The notes under the pieces are model-generated. The model was not told where the DNA came from. It ran no database searches and saw only the letters and a program-made list of their open reading frames with translations. DNA of 64,000 nt, from the NCBI GenBank assembly GCA_916613615.1, contig OU744731.1, positions 57,976,289 to 58,040,288 of the forward strand, in the 5' to 3' direction. The translations under genes were made by a program, and so were the position numbers. Below are positions 1 to 11,438 of the stretch, piece after piece. This stretch comes from Steromphala cineraria. Its lineage: Eukaryota > Mollusca > Gastropoda > Trochida > Trochidae. Each line of letters starts with the position of its first letter. The stretch's first letter is position 1.

Positions 1-718
1 TTTATCTGTCACAAAGAAATGTCACCAAAGACATAGACGTAGACATTTTGGAAGGATCTTGAAACATAAACATTTGAAAAGCTTTAAATACATCAACGTG
101 TAACTTGAAAAGCGATAAAAATATAAGGAACAGTTAGCTTGAAAAGCATTGTAGCTGAAGACCATAAAAACTGTAGTGGGGTTCATTTATCACTAGGTGA
201 AAACAATTGTTAGTATGCTAGGTATTGCCTCTTCATTTTATCATTTTTATATTTTGAACGTTTCACATTTTCTTCCTTGTTTTTGTATGCATTATGTCTA
301 ATTCAAAAAAGGAGTTATGTTGATATAAACTTTATCATTTACCCTATAACCCTTCATATTCATATTATTCTGGTTACTTAACTCTCCAGAATCAGGCGTT
401 TGTTCAACATGCCAGCACTGACGTCACAGAAAAACTTAAATCGGTACTTTCAATTGTATATATATGAAAAAATCATTTGGACATTTATGCCATTATCCAA
501 ACTTTCTGTCATCTGATCTGCTTTTTTTGTGATGAGTAGGAAAACCGCGAGTGACAAATCAGCAAATTGTTTAAATTATTTATAAGATGGCATCTTACAT
601 ATTTCCATAAAGTTAATCCTCTTATTTTCGAAACATGTCAATGCTAATCATGTATTTGGATAGATAATACAGTAATAAATCTTATTGGTGAACCTAAATT
701 TGGACTAACTTTAGTGCA

Positions 719-960
719 ATCATCCATAGTCAGAGGACAAAGTATGAAGATTCACAAAAAATCCATAGGCGGCCATTTTTTGTGAACACCTTTAATTCAT
801 TTTGTGTAAGAAAAAGAAATCGAATGGCTAAACTTTACGTGATATATTTGAATTGTTACTGCTCCATTTAGTTTAAATACATTGTCTTTCAATTGGAACT
901 ATTAATTTTCATTTTCCTGACATCACCTTATATCCCCCCTAAAAACGTGCTACTGCCCCT
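719..960 (+). mobile_element. TTAA MITE copy M1 (left end deleted)
   Basis: Right two thirds of the MITE family described at 3176-3531, ending CGTGCTACTGCCCCT before TTAA (961-964). The left end is missing through a deletion confined to copy A; the intact orthologue in copy B is 8609-8969. Confidence 0.9.
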
Positions 961-1582
961 TTAAAGAACTTGAAATGAAAATATTTCTTTCTGAAAAAAT
1001 AGTGGGTGCTGTAGGTATTAGATACTTAATAGAATTTCAGACTAATTGGATAAACTCTTTTGACAGTCAGTAATTGCGATTCAGGTTGAGAGTTGAGAAA
1101 TTTGTCCCTGAAAATAAAGATTGTTTTATGCATAGGTTTTTTCACAACCATAATAATTAGTTTACCACATTTGATCTACCAGCAGCAAATTGATTTTTTG
1201 TTGTTGTGTGTTATCGCAAACGGTTTATACTCGTCAGCAACCTGTTCGATATATGTAAAGCAGGCAGGCGTGTTTCAAACTCCTTCATCAGCAACTTGTT
1301 AGTTATTGAATTTCACTCAATTAACTTAATTGGACATCACCTTGTAAAGCTTCTGGCTTTAGTGAGATGTTTTTGATAATACATACTTTCAAATCATCAC
1401 CGTTCATCTTTGAACTGTAGACTGCCCTTGCACAAAATACTATATATTAGTGGTATAAATCTAAAGCTTGATTAAGGCAATTGTTTGAGAGGTTTGCTTT
1501 GAAAATTGCTTAGATAGTGTAAGGACTACATCACATTTCAGATAGTCAATGTCTCGGTTATTTTGAGCTACTGTATGTAAAC

Positions 1583-2404
1583 GGGGAGGCTCCCACTTAC
1601 CCAGCCCTTTTGTTTAAGGTAATTGAACCAGTTAAGCGGTATAATCCCTTAAAACAACAGGTGCTGGGTAAAATTTGCTACCCATGAGAAAAGATACATA
1701 AAATACATACATTGTTATTCACATAAATTATACAGCCATACAGTTCATTTACAAGGTTATTTACAGTTATTTATATATAGTCTTTCTTGCAGCATCTCCA
1801 ATGAACAGACGTCGATTTTCTTGTTTTAATACTGAATTTTATCCCAGATGACATCTGGCAGATGACACATTTATACTGATTTTTTATGATATCTGTTCAC
1901 TCAGTTAAATAAACTTGATGAATTTACCTTAAGATTTTCTAACTATGTGTTCACTCAGTTAGATAAATACGAGGATTTTATGTGAACTCACACTCAAGCA
2001 TTCACACGACTGAGAGCAATCATACATAGATGATTAACAGTTAACCTGTCAAAACTAATTGCCATCAATACCAATTAACCGCTTTCAAATATAAATGATT
2101 TTAACAGTATTTTAAATAAATTTAGTATTTTGAATTAAATGCAATAGTTAATTGAATATTATTTCATTATATCTAACAATTAAAACTGAATAGTTTTGTT
2201 AAATGGATTTGTTTAATGCAATAATACAATAAATTTCTTGATCTTTACAAGATACCAGACATGTCACCATTCGTTCTTTTTAATAATTTTCAGGGATTAT
2301 TTCCTAGGTAACTTTTTCCCCAGTTACGGAGACTGGTCAGCCTAATCCTAATCCCTATTAGATAGGAATAATTAACCTTAGGGCTGGGCAGGAGGGACTA
2401 ACCC
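1583..2404. mobile_element. 822-bp non-autonomous hAT-like DNA transposon
   Basis: Flanked by a perfect 8-bp target duplication ATGTAAAC (1575-1582 and 2405-2412). The empty site, with a single ATGTAAAC, is preserved in copy B at 10837-10844. The ends are imperfect inverted repeats: the left begins GGGGAGGCTCCC and then CCCAGCCCT, and the right read in reverse begins GGGTTAGTCCC and then CCCAGCCCTAAGG. There is no coding capacity. An 8-bp target site is typical of hAT (also P and Merlin); the superfamily is inferred from that length only. Confidence 0.85.
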
Positions 2405-2646
2405 ATGTAAACGTCGTCTCCGTATGCATTGTTTTTTTATCTATCAAGTATTTTGTGTAATTTGCCTGAAGTACACCCTGTGCGTTGATGTTTTTGTAGT
2501 TATGTGACAAAAGGTCAATTATTAGAACACATGAGTCACTGTATCAGTCTCATTCAACACTCATTAGACCAAAAGCTCATCCTTCAGACTTCTATATCTC
2601 AGTATGTGTCACTTACTAACGTGGAATCAATGGAAGAGTGTCTTAA

Positions 2647-3001
2647 AGGGACAGTAGCACGTTATCAGGGGGAACATAAGGTGATGTGTGGAAAATGAAA
2701 ATAAATGGTTTCAATTGAAAGACAATGTATTTAAACTAATTTGAGCAGTAATAATTCAAATATATAGCATAAAGTTTAGCCATGTGATTCATTTTTCTTA
2801 CACAACATGAATTGAAGGTGTTCACAAAAAATGGCAGCCAATGGATTTAAAGTGAATTCTCACACTTTGACGTCTGACTATGGATGATTGGCTTGTGTAA
2901 TGAGATCGTTGACACTGTCAATATAATACATATAGCAATAACTTACAATTATCTGTGAAATATTCAAAATATAAAAGCATAGAAAAACGTGCTACCATCC
3001 C
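2647..3001 (-). mobile_element. TTAA MITE copy M2 (reverse orientation)
   Basis: Left end AGGGACAGTAGCACG after TTAA (2643-2646); right end CGTGCTACCATCCC before TTAA (3002-3005). Both copies A and B carry it at the same place, so it predates the duplication; the diverged fragment at 4025-4450 lacks it. Confidence 0.92.
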
Positions 3002-3175
3002 TTAAACATGGTTGCCTGTCTCTTGTACAACACTTAATAAAGATTCCTTAAAACTGAAAAAAATATACATAGTAGAATTGTATTAAGCTATACTTCCCTA
3101 GCTTAAATGATCATAAAAAAAGGTTTCAAATATAATGTCTTCCGTTGATTTTTTTTGAGAATGAAATAGCTTTAA

Positions 3176-3531
3176 AGGGGCAGTAGCACGTTTTTTGACA
3201 ATTTTATATTTTCAATTTTTCACTGACAATTGTACGTTAATGCTTAATGTATTACTTTGATAGTGTCAAAAATCTCATTACACAAACCAATTACCCATAG
3301 TCAGAGGACAAAGTATAAAGAATAGCATAAAATCCATTGGCAGTCATTTTTGTGTGAACACCTTTAATCCATTTTGTGTAAGAAAAGGAATCTCATGGCT
3401 TAACCTTACATTACATATTTGATTTATTACTGCTTCATTTAGTTTAAATACATTGTCTTTAGATTGGAACCATTTTTATTTATTTTCATGACATCACCTT
3501 ATATTCCCCCTAAAAACGTGCTACTGCCCCT
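3176..3531 (+). mobile_element. TTAA MITE copy M3 (copy A only)
   Basis: A 356-bp element with inverted termini AGGGGCAGTAGCACGTTTTT, flanked by TTAA (3172-3175 and 3532-3535). Copy B has the empty site, a single TTAA at 11608-11611, so the insertion postdates the duplication. The interior is AT-rich and non-coding. TTAA target sites are used by the piggyBac and Kolobok superfamilies; piggyBac ends normally start CC, so an AGGG start favours a Kolobok-like mobiliser (inference). Confidence 0.95.
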
Positions 3532-3743
3532 TTAAGCACAATATTGCGCCATGCCATGTACACAATCATTTACAAAGCGATGTAAGACATATTTTCTCGC
3601 TTTGCTGAAGAGACAAGCACATCTGTAAAGCTCATGTAGTAAATTTACCGCAAATAGGTAATTATTTAAACATATATCCAGGTACCAAAATAGTTTAAGC
3701 ACTTTTGTATGTTTGCTCTGAAATAAAATATGTGTATATATTA

Positions 3744-4024
3744 TTATATTGTTAGAGAGTTTTGGTTTTTAATTTATAGTTGCAAGGATTACAACACATT
3801 TTAGGGATTCTTGTCGCGGTCTCATTAAGCTGCCGGACTTTGGATATAGCCAATCAAATCATTTTCTCATCGAAATGTTATCGAGAAGGTGGCGAGAAAA
3901 TGATTTAATTGGCTATATCGCAGCGTGTGCGAATCTAACTTCTGAGCCGAGGGTACAGATTAGTAGAGTTAGCATAATGTTTGTACCCTGAGACAGGATT
4001 ATCAATCTCATGATTGTATGTCTA
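3744..4024. other. Inter-copy spacer with an imperfect hairpin
   Basis: Non-coding. Holds an inverted repeat with 25-bp arms (3844-3868 and 3894-3918, one mismatch) around a 25-base loop. The loop edge has CGAG at 3882 and 3893, loosely recalling the tips of the palindrome composites, but not at the centre of symmetry. Confidence 0.6.
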
Positions 4025-4450
4025 CTTCATTTCAGTATGCATTGTTATTTACCTGCTATCTAGTAATTTGTGTAGTTTACCTGAAGTCCCTTTTTAGTAA
4101 TACCAGTGTAAACCCTGTGAGCTGATAGTTTTGTAGTTATGTGACGAAAGGTTAACGATAAGAACACATGCGATAGTATCAGATTCTCATTAAACACTCA
4201 TTAAACCTAATCCTTTAGACTATAATTTCAAACCTTCTACATATAAGTATGTTTTAATTACTTACCTGGAATCAATGGAAGATTTTCTAAACATCATGGT
4301 CTGTCTCTTGTAGAACACATAAGATTAACTCCTTATACTGAATTAATCTACCTACTGGAATTGTCTAAAGCTATACTTCTCTAGCTTATAAAATTATTAA
4401 AATATTTTTAAAAACATGTAATCCGTATTGAATAAGATTCTGAAAGCAAA
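4025..4450 (+). repeat. Diverged third copy of the duplicated block
   Basis: Matches 2411-2640 plus 3002-3120 of copy A with many substitutions. It retains short strings such as TAGTTATGTGAC, GGAATCAATGGAAGA and GTCTGTCTCTTGTA. It lacks the MITE that sits in A at 2647-3001, reading TTTTCTAAACATCATGG across the site, so this fragment is older than that insertion or descends from an empty allele. Confidence 0.8.
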
Positions 4451-4879
4451 TAAACAAATTAACGATCACGTATGTTTATAGTAAATATTTACCGGAAAAG
4501 TCTTCAATGCAACCATGGAAGAGTGTCTCTGGTAAATATTTACTCTCAATCTTTGCAGAATGTAAGCAGTCTGTATCCTGTTTGAAGATAATATATCTTC
4601 TTGATTTGAATCAGTACTATTAACATTTACAGCTCTAAATATCGAATGTAGACCTTTTCATTGATATGTGAAGTTCATCATTTTGAATGTGCAATAAAAA
4701 TAGTTATATTATGATACGCAGGGAAATCTCTAGGGTCAATATACTTAACTTTTGTATTTATAATGACAATGTACAAGAGTCAAATCCAATCAGTTCTTGG
4801 TTTGATATTAATGAGATCCAACAAATAACGGATTAAATTCTGTTTCTATCAGTTATATGTTGAAGTATGGGGTTCTAAC

Positions 4880-6000
4880 GGCTTAGTTGAATCTTATGTA
4901 TGAATCGATCTTGACCTCAATCATGTGGCGAGGAGCATCCTACAGTAAGATGGAACCTGGCGGGGTCATCCATTTCCAATATGATATTGCATGCACTGAC
5001 GTCTCTATCCCATAAAGCAAGTTGCCTACTCAACACATTCACATTTGTAGATTATCGCTCAAGCTCTGCGCTAGAACCCTTCCCATTCATTTTGAAATGT
5101 ACCATAGTTAGGATTATTATATGTTTGATTTGGAAGTTACTACACATCGATCATATAACAATTGATAATCATAGCTACAACCCTTCCCATTCATTTTGAA
5201 ATTAACCATAGTTATGATTATTATATGTTTTATTTGGAAGTTAATTGATAATCGAAGATGTAAAAAAAGTCGAAACCCTTCTCCATATAGTGACCTGCAG
5301 CTTCTCCTATTCCTCAACGTGTTGTCCTCCCTGAAGTACACACATAATGGTTGACTCCTGTGGTCAAACTATATTTGCTCTGCTGTGAACACATGTCAAT
5401 TCAAACAGGGTCGTGTTCACTTAAACATGTCATTAGTGACGAGTGGAAAGAATAATTGTTACATGAATTTGCTCTGCCAGCTGACTGGAGGTATGACGTT
5501 GATGTCGACAATACAGATCTAATTATTTGAGCTAAAGAACAGACACCATTGTTGAAAGGCAAAGGACAGTGTTAAGACAATATTCCGTTTCGAAGCTTTT
5601 GATAATGCTGTATTTGATAAGATGGATTTTTCTCTCAATACTGACGTATACATATTTGGATTTGTAACCCCCTTCTTGATGTGTTAGTAACTACAACATT
5701 CAATATCTAAACAAATAATATCATAATTGTCATTGTATTTAACTGCTTGAGTTTTCTCATTTTTTATCAACCCATCGATGTCGCTGTAAGATAGCAACTA
5801 GCTTGGCATCAACTGGGAATAGGACTCAAAGTAATTGCTCCGGCTCTATGTGATGAATGTTAGCACGGATGGGGTTTCTGTGTCAAGGGTTCCTGCAAAC
5901 CGAGTGACAACAATTGTCACTGGAACATTCAAACTAATTGGGTCTGCTGTGAATGTCGTCTTCATTTACACATTTGATAAGTGACAGTTGTAGAATGTAT
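4880..6000 (+). repeat. Diverged dispersed repeat block (partner at 45360-47240)
   Basis: Collinear strings recur at 45.36-47.24 kb. Examples are GCACTGACGTCT followed by CACAAAGCAAGT-like sequence, the CTGCTGTGAACA stretch near 5385 and 46200, and the GTTCCTGCAA and GTCGTCTTCATTTACA stretch at 5900-5960 and 47130-47210. An inverted partial copy of the middle part is at about 30345-30465. Function is unknown. No reading frame is conserved among copies. Confidence 0.65.
5074..5250 (+). repeat. Short tandem duplication of about 104 bp
   Basis: The string ACCCTTCCCATTCATTTTGAAA is followed by ACCATAGTTA and ATTATATG in both 5074-5178 and 5179-5250. The small frames on both strands here derive from the repeat and are not genes. 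Confidence 0.8.
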
Positions 6001-7863
6001 TGGAGAATTAAGTTCCTCTGCCAATTGGCTCAAATGATATGGTCATATTTTAAATGGAAAAAACTTAAAAACCTTTAAAAACGTCTCACTTCTTTCAAAC
6101 ACACTAATCTACACTTGTTGAAGCCCTCTTTTACATTAATTGGGACTTTTTTGCCGAAATGCTTAGGTTTTATGCTTGTGGTACATTCACAATTAAAAAT
6201 ATTCCCTTACTTGCATATATCAAGAAGTTTACATAGAGTGTTTGGGTAAGGGTAAGAGAGGTTAATAATGGGAAGGGAAAGGTTGATGGAAGCTTTAAGG
6301 TTAAATGGATTCATACTGTAGCATAATACATTGGGAAAACAACTGTTTCATTTCGTTATTAAACTTTCTTTTAGTATTATTGTCTTCCCCTTTCATATTG
6401 TATTAAGATTATATGACAATCAAAAGCAACATCCTTGAATAAATTGTCCCATTTTTGGAAGATATGAGATTTGATATTGTCAGACAGCAGTTTAATATAA
6501 AACCTCAATATAACAGTGTCCTGTCTGATGTTGTATAATAGACTTTTTGTTAAACAACTCTGTTTATCAATAGCCGAAATAAATCGCACGTTAAGTCAAT
6601 TGGTACATCCCTATGATCAGTTTGTGAAGTCAAGTAGGGCAATCCGATCATTAGGTTCATTAGTGCTAACAGATAAAGATACGTCGTCTGAAAGCCTATT
6701 CGATTGCCTCCATTTGTAAGTATACACTGTTATCGCGTTTCCATTTGTTTGGCTGCTATTATTCAAGAAGGGCTGACAATGGTACTTGGAGCCCTCAGAT
6801 AGATGTCTCGCAACATGTCACACTTACAGGGTTTCCTTAAACGACATCAATCGTTACAATGCCCCAACACTGCATCAGTCCTGAATGTATCATGAGACAA
6901 GAGATGGTATTTTGACTTAACAAGACGAATGTCTTAGTCTGATATATCAATTGCACTAGAGACTCACTATACAGTGAACATATTTTCCTAATGTTTTTAG
7001 AAACTTTGTCCAAAAAGATACCTTTTTTACTTTCAAATCATAATAAAAATGTTTACCACGTTAACAATAATAGAGATAAACATGTAGCCAAAAACCGATT
7101 TTCACGATGTTTTTTTTTTACATTTAACAAATTTACATATATTCTTCGATAAACGTGTTGGGTCGTGTGCATGGTGAGATTCATTTTCCATTCTATCTGT
7201 GACATCCTATTTTCTTTATGTCATTTTTGTGTGTGTTGATTAATGAATTTGTTGAAAATAACAATATCGTGACTGTGTTTCAGTTTGGTATCGTTGAATG
7301 ACTTTGTCTGATATAGCGTTCCTTGTGACATCATACATTTTAGCTTTATAACATTAGGTAGTTGTACAGCCCGCATTAAAACATTGAGACCATTTTATTC
7401 ATCCTCATAATTTTTAATCGAACTTGCCCCTTAACAATGAACCAAATCAAAAACTTCATGTCAGTGCATTAAGATCAATGTGAAGTTTATTAAGGAAACG
7501 GAAATAGAAAATCGATTTCTGATCTAGAGTTGAGATTCTGATATGCTTGAAAGATAAAGTGTCTGTCTCTGCCTTCTATCTCTTACTATGCCTTTATTTC
7601 CGTCTTTTCCCTCATCCTTTCGATCCCTTTCTCCCTGATCTGTCTACTCTCTTTTGGACGGCAACATCCACGTGTTTAATAACTGAAATATTGTTCAAAA
7701 CTCGTTAAACACAATCTCACTCACTCACTCACTTTGAAGAAAAATGAAGTGAGATTTGTTGACTGCTTTAAGAAGTACAGTCGTGCAGCAATTGACCTGA
7801 CATTTGTTTGTTTTCCTCGTTTTCTTACATATTTCCAAATATCTGATGGATTAATTTTTTTTG
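6001..7863. other. Non-coding stretch
   Basis: AT-rich with no recognisable gene. 6640-6765 has a diverged inverted partner at about 41607-41720. A short (CTCA)n tract lies at about 7716-7734. The frames at 6377-6719 and 7721-7936 are overlapping, antisense to each other and featureless. Nothing else is seen. Confidence 0.6.
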
Positions 7864-8608
7864 TTAATCTGTCACAAAGAAATGTCACCAAAGACATAGA
7901 CGTAGACATTTTGGAAGGATCTTGAATCATAAACATTTGAAAAGCTTTAAATACATCAACGTGTAACTTGAAAAGCGATAAAAATATAAAGAACAGTTAG
8001 CTTGAATAGCATTGTAGCTGAAGACCATAAAAACTGTAGTGGGTTTCATTTATCACTAGGTGAAAACAATTGTTAGTATGCTAGGTATTGCCTCTTCATT
8101 TTATCATTTTTATATTTTGATTGTTTCACATTTTGGAAATCGTCTTCCTTGTTTTTGTATGCATTATGTCTTATTAAAAAAGGAGTTTTGTTGATATATA
8201 CTTTATCATTTACCCTAAAACCCTTCATATTCATAATATTCTGCTTACTTAACTCTCTAGAATCAGGCGTTTGTTCAACATGCCAGCACTGACGTCACAG
8301 AAAAACTTAAATCGGTACTTTCAATTATATATATATGAAAAAATCATTTGGACATTTATGCCATTATCCAAACTATCTGTCATCTGATCTGCTTTCTTTT
8401 GTGATGAGTAGGAAAACCGCGAGTGACAAATCAGCAAATAAGTTTAAATTATTTATAAGATGGCATCTTACATATTTCCATAAAGATAATCCTCTTTTTT
8501 TCGAAACATTTCAATGCTAATCATGTATTTGGATAGATAATATAGTAATAAATCATATTGGTGAACCTGAATTTGGACTTCCTTTAGTGCATGTTTATCC
8601 TACTTTAA

Positions 8609-8969
8609 AGGGGCAGTAGCACGTTTTTTGATAATTTTATATTTTAAAATTTTCATTGATAGTTGTAAGTTAATGTTAAATATATTATTTTGACAGTGTC
8701 CAAAATCTCATTGCACAGGCCAATCATCCATAGTCAGAGGACAAAGTATGAAGATTCACATAAAATCCATAGGCGGCCATTTTTGTGAACACCTTGAATT
8801 CATTTTGTGTAAGAAAAAGAAATCGAATGGCTAAACTTTACGTTATATATTTGAAATATTACTGCTCCATTTAGTTTAAATACATTGTCTTTCAATTGGA
8901 ACCATTAATTTTCATTTTTCTGACATCACCTTATATTCCCCCTAAAAACGTGCTACGTATACTGCCCCT
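8609..8969 (+). mobile_element. TTAA MITE copy M4
   Basis: Same family as 3176-3531, flanked by TTAA (8605-8608 and 8970-8973). The right terminus carries six extra bases: CGTGCTACGTATACTGCCCCT is seen in place of CGTGCTACTGCCCCT, breaking terminal symmetry. Confidence 0.93.
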
Positions 8970-9336
8970 TTAAAGAACTTGAAATGAAAATATTTCTTTC
9001 TGAAAAAATAGTGGGTGCTGTAGGTATTAGATGCTTAATATAATTTAAGACTAAGTGGATAAACTCTTTTGACAGTCAGTAATTGCGATTCAGGTTTAGA
9101 GTTGAGAAATTTGTCCCTGAAAATAAAGATTGTTTTATGCATAGGCTTGTTCACAACCATAATACTTAGTTTACCACATTTGATCTACCAGCAGCAAATT
9201 GATTTTTTTTTTGTTATCGCAAACGGTTTATACTCGTCAGCAACCTGTTCGATATATGTAAAGCAGGCAGGCGTGTTTCAAACTTTTTCATCAGCAACTT
9301 GTTAGTTATTGAATTTCACCCAGTTTACTTATAGAG

Positions 9337-9482
9337 AATACTACACGAGGTCTCATTAGATACGAATTATACGAAACGAGTGTCCTTCCGGCGGTATCTG
9401 GCCGAGCGAAAGCGAGGTCAGATACCATAGGAAGGTCACGAGTTTCGTATAATTCGTATCTAATGAGACCGAGTGTGGTATT
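9337..9482. repeat. 146-bp palindrome with stable mini-hairpin tip
   Basis: Arms of about 65 bp pair almost throughout; both carry GTCTCATTAGATACGAATTA. The exact centre is CCGAGCGAAAGCGAGG at 9402-9417. Folded, this tip gives C-G, C-G, tandem G-A and A-G mismatches, G-C, C-G and a GAAA loop. GCGAAAGC is known as an unusually stable DNA mini-hairpin. Cruciform potential is high. Confidence 0.9.
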
Positions 9483-10523
9483 TTATTTATTACACACGTT
9501 TAGAATAGACACATTTGTTAATAATCCTCATTTTCTTGTATGGCATCAAGGAAACAATTCCGAAAACCCGAAACCGGTTTCAATAACCGAATGCGTAACA
9601 ATCGACGTTCGTGATGCGACCAGTCCATTTTACGCAGTCGCTCATTTAAACATGCGACGAAAGAAAATAGTTTCGAGTTTCGGTTATATGAACCAAAATA
9701 AGAATGTCAAAAATAGCCGAATTCATAGATGATGAGTTTTGATTAACGATTATTTAATGATTGGTACAAAAAGTGTAGAATGTAAACATTCAGAGTCAGA
9801 GTCGAATCTGTCACCGCTCTCCTCTTGGTCGGCTCGCCATGTTCAAGCGTCAAGGCTGACGAGTGTCGGTGTGGCTGGACTAGCGGAAACATTGGCTCTG
9901 TTGAAAACGGATTACTAACCAACGGGTAATGTGATGGCAGATCTTTAATTTGAAACAAACGCCATTTCGAACTTTTCTAGGTACTTAAAATGAAACGATA
10001 GAATCGATATGGATAATAATGAAAACAACGACGTGCTCGGAGAGTGACGGGGACCCGACATGTTAACGGGAAGGGCAAGGTCATCGACTTGTGTAGCTAA
10101 TGCGTGTTTGCCGTTTGGGGATTCTGTTCCTGACTCCGTGACTGCATTTTAAAGTTGTTCCTTCTCATTGCTTGTCACATTTGATAGCATATATATTTGG
10201 CTTGATCGACCTGTTATCACTGACAAACCGTGCATGATGCGATGTCCGGGTGTTGAACTTACTAAAAATATTATTAATGCATTCGCTGATTTATTATTTT
10301 TCATAAAATCGATTTTGCACACTGATCAAATCGTATGTTTTCTAAGAATCTGTCTATGTATCAACTATTTTAAGTATATAAAGCGGTAAACTTGAAGAAA
10401 TGACATGTTTGTTGTTAATTCGAAAAAAGTTCCGTTTTAGTTGACCCTAAATGAGAGGTCATTGGTTAACCAATCAAATCTGTGGAATGCGAGGTCATGT
10501 TGTTACGACACAGGTCAACGCAA

Positions 10524-10543
10524 TACGACACACGTGTGTCGTA
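10524..10543. repeat. Perfect 20-bp palindrome
   Basis: TACGACACACGTGTGTCGTA is its own reverse complement, centred on a CACGTG E-box, and lies just inside the right end of composite C1. It could be a dimeric protein-binding site for element or host factors; this is inferred from symmetry alone. Confidence 0.75.
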
Positions 10544-11082
10544 CGAGATTAGTATGCCACCACTTGTACGTTACCTACGTGTGTAATAAAATTGGACATC
10601 ACCTTGTAAAGCTTCTGGCTTTAGTGAGATGTTTTTGATAATACGTACTTTCAAATCATCACCGTTCATCTTTGAACTGTAGACTGCCCTTGCACCAAAT
10701 ACTATATATTAGTGGTATAAATCGAAAGCTTGATTAAGGCAATTGTTTGAGAGGTTTGCTTTGAAAATTGCTTAGATAGTGTAACGACTACATCACATTT
10801 CAGAGAGTCAATGTCTCGGTCATTTTGAGCTACTGTATGTAAACGTCGTCTCCGTATGGATTGTTTTTTTTATCTATCAAGTAGTTTGTGTAATTTGCCT
10901 GAAGTCCCTTTTAGTAATACCTGTGTACACCCTCTGCGTTGATGTTTTTGTAGTTATGTGACAAAAGGTCAATTATTAGAACACATGAGTCACTGTATCA
11001 GTCTCATTCAACATTCATTAGACCCATTGCTTATCCTTCAGACTTCACTTACTAACGTGGAATCAATGGGAGAGTGTCTTAA

Positions 11083-11438
11083 AGGGACAGTAGCACGTTA
11101 TTAGGGGGAACATCAGGTGATGTGTGGAAAATGAAAATAAATGGTTTCAATTGAAAGACAATGTATTTAAACTAATTTGAGCAGTAATAATTCAAATATA
11201 TAGCATAAAGTTTAGCCATGTGATTCATTTTTCTTACACAACATGAATTAAAGGTGTTAACAAAAAATGGCCGCCAATGGATTTTAAGTTAATTTTCATA
11301 CTTTGTCGTCTGACTATGGATGATTGGCTTGTGTAATGAGATCGTTGACACTGTCAATATAATACATTTAGCAATAACTTACAATTATCAGTGAAATATT
11401 CAAAATATAAAAGCATAAAAAAACGTGCTACCATCCCT
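11083..11438 (-). mobile_element. TTAA MITE copy M5 (reverse orientation)
   Basis: Orthologue in copy B of the insertion at 2647-3001. TTAA flanks are at 11079-11082 and 11439-11442, with termini AGGGACAGTAGCACG and CGTGCTACCATCCCT. Confidence 0.93.

Larger units (their letters stand above)
1..3743 (+). repeat. Tandem segmental duplication, copy A
   Basis: This block matches 7864-11820 almost base for base, at an offset of about 7.86 kb, and continues left beyond the window. The match stops just after the string TGTGTATATATTA. Differences are mainly discrete events. A alone carries an 822-bp insertion (1583-2404) and a MITE (3176-3531). A lacks the left part of the MITE at 719-960 and about 20 bases near 2470. 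B alone carries the 1.26-kb composite at 9332-10589. No protein-coding gene is visible; the short frames at 1093 and 2504 have no recognisable domain and are not conserved as frames between copies. Confidence 0.93.
9332..10589. mobile_element. Composite palindrome element C1 (copy B only)
   Basis: Copy A reads straight through this point, so about 1.26 kb was gained here or lost from A. It has two parts: a 146-bp near-perfect palindrome (9337-9482), then four bases, then a 1.1-kb segment bounded by a perfect 13-bp inverted repeat TTATTACACACGT (9487-9499 and 10577-10589). The interior (about 9500-10560) is richer in CpG than its surroundings. It contains unrecognised frames at 9463-9732 (+) and 9743-9958 (-), neither with a known domain. 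The target duplication is unclear because the site is TTAA-like and the junction bases are ambiguous. No known family fits with confidence. Confidence 0.75.

Noticed and set aside
3844..3918. Member of the palindrome composite family
   Set aside because: Arms are good (25 bp) but the CGAG pair is off-centre and no adjacent TIR pair was found; left as an imperfect hairpin.
9463..9958. Opposing frames of 89 and 71 codons in composite C1
   Set aside because: No domain, no splice or promoter evidence; kept only as a description within the element.
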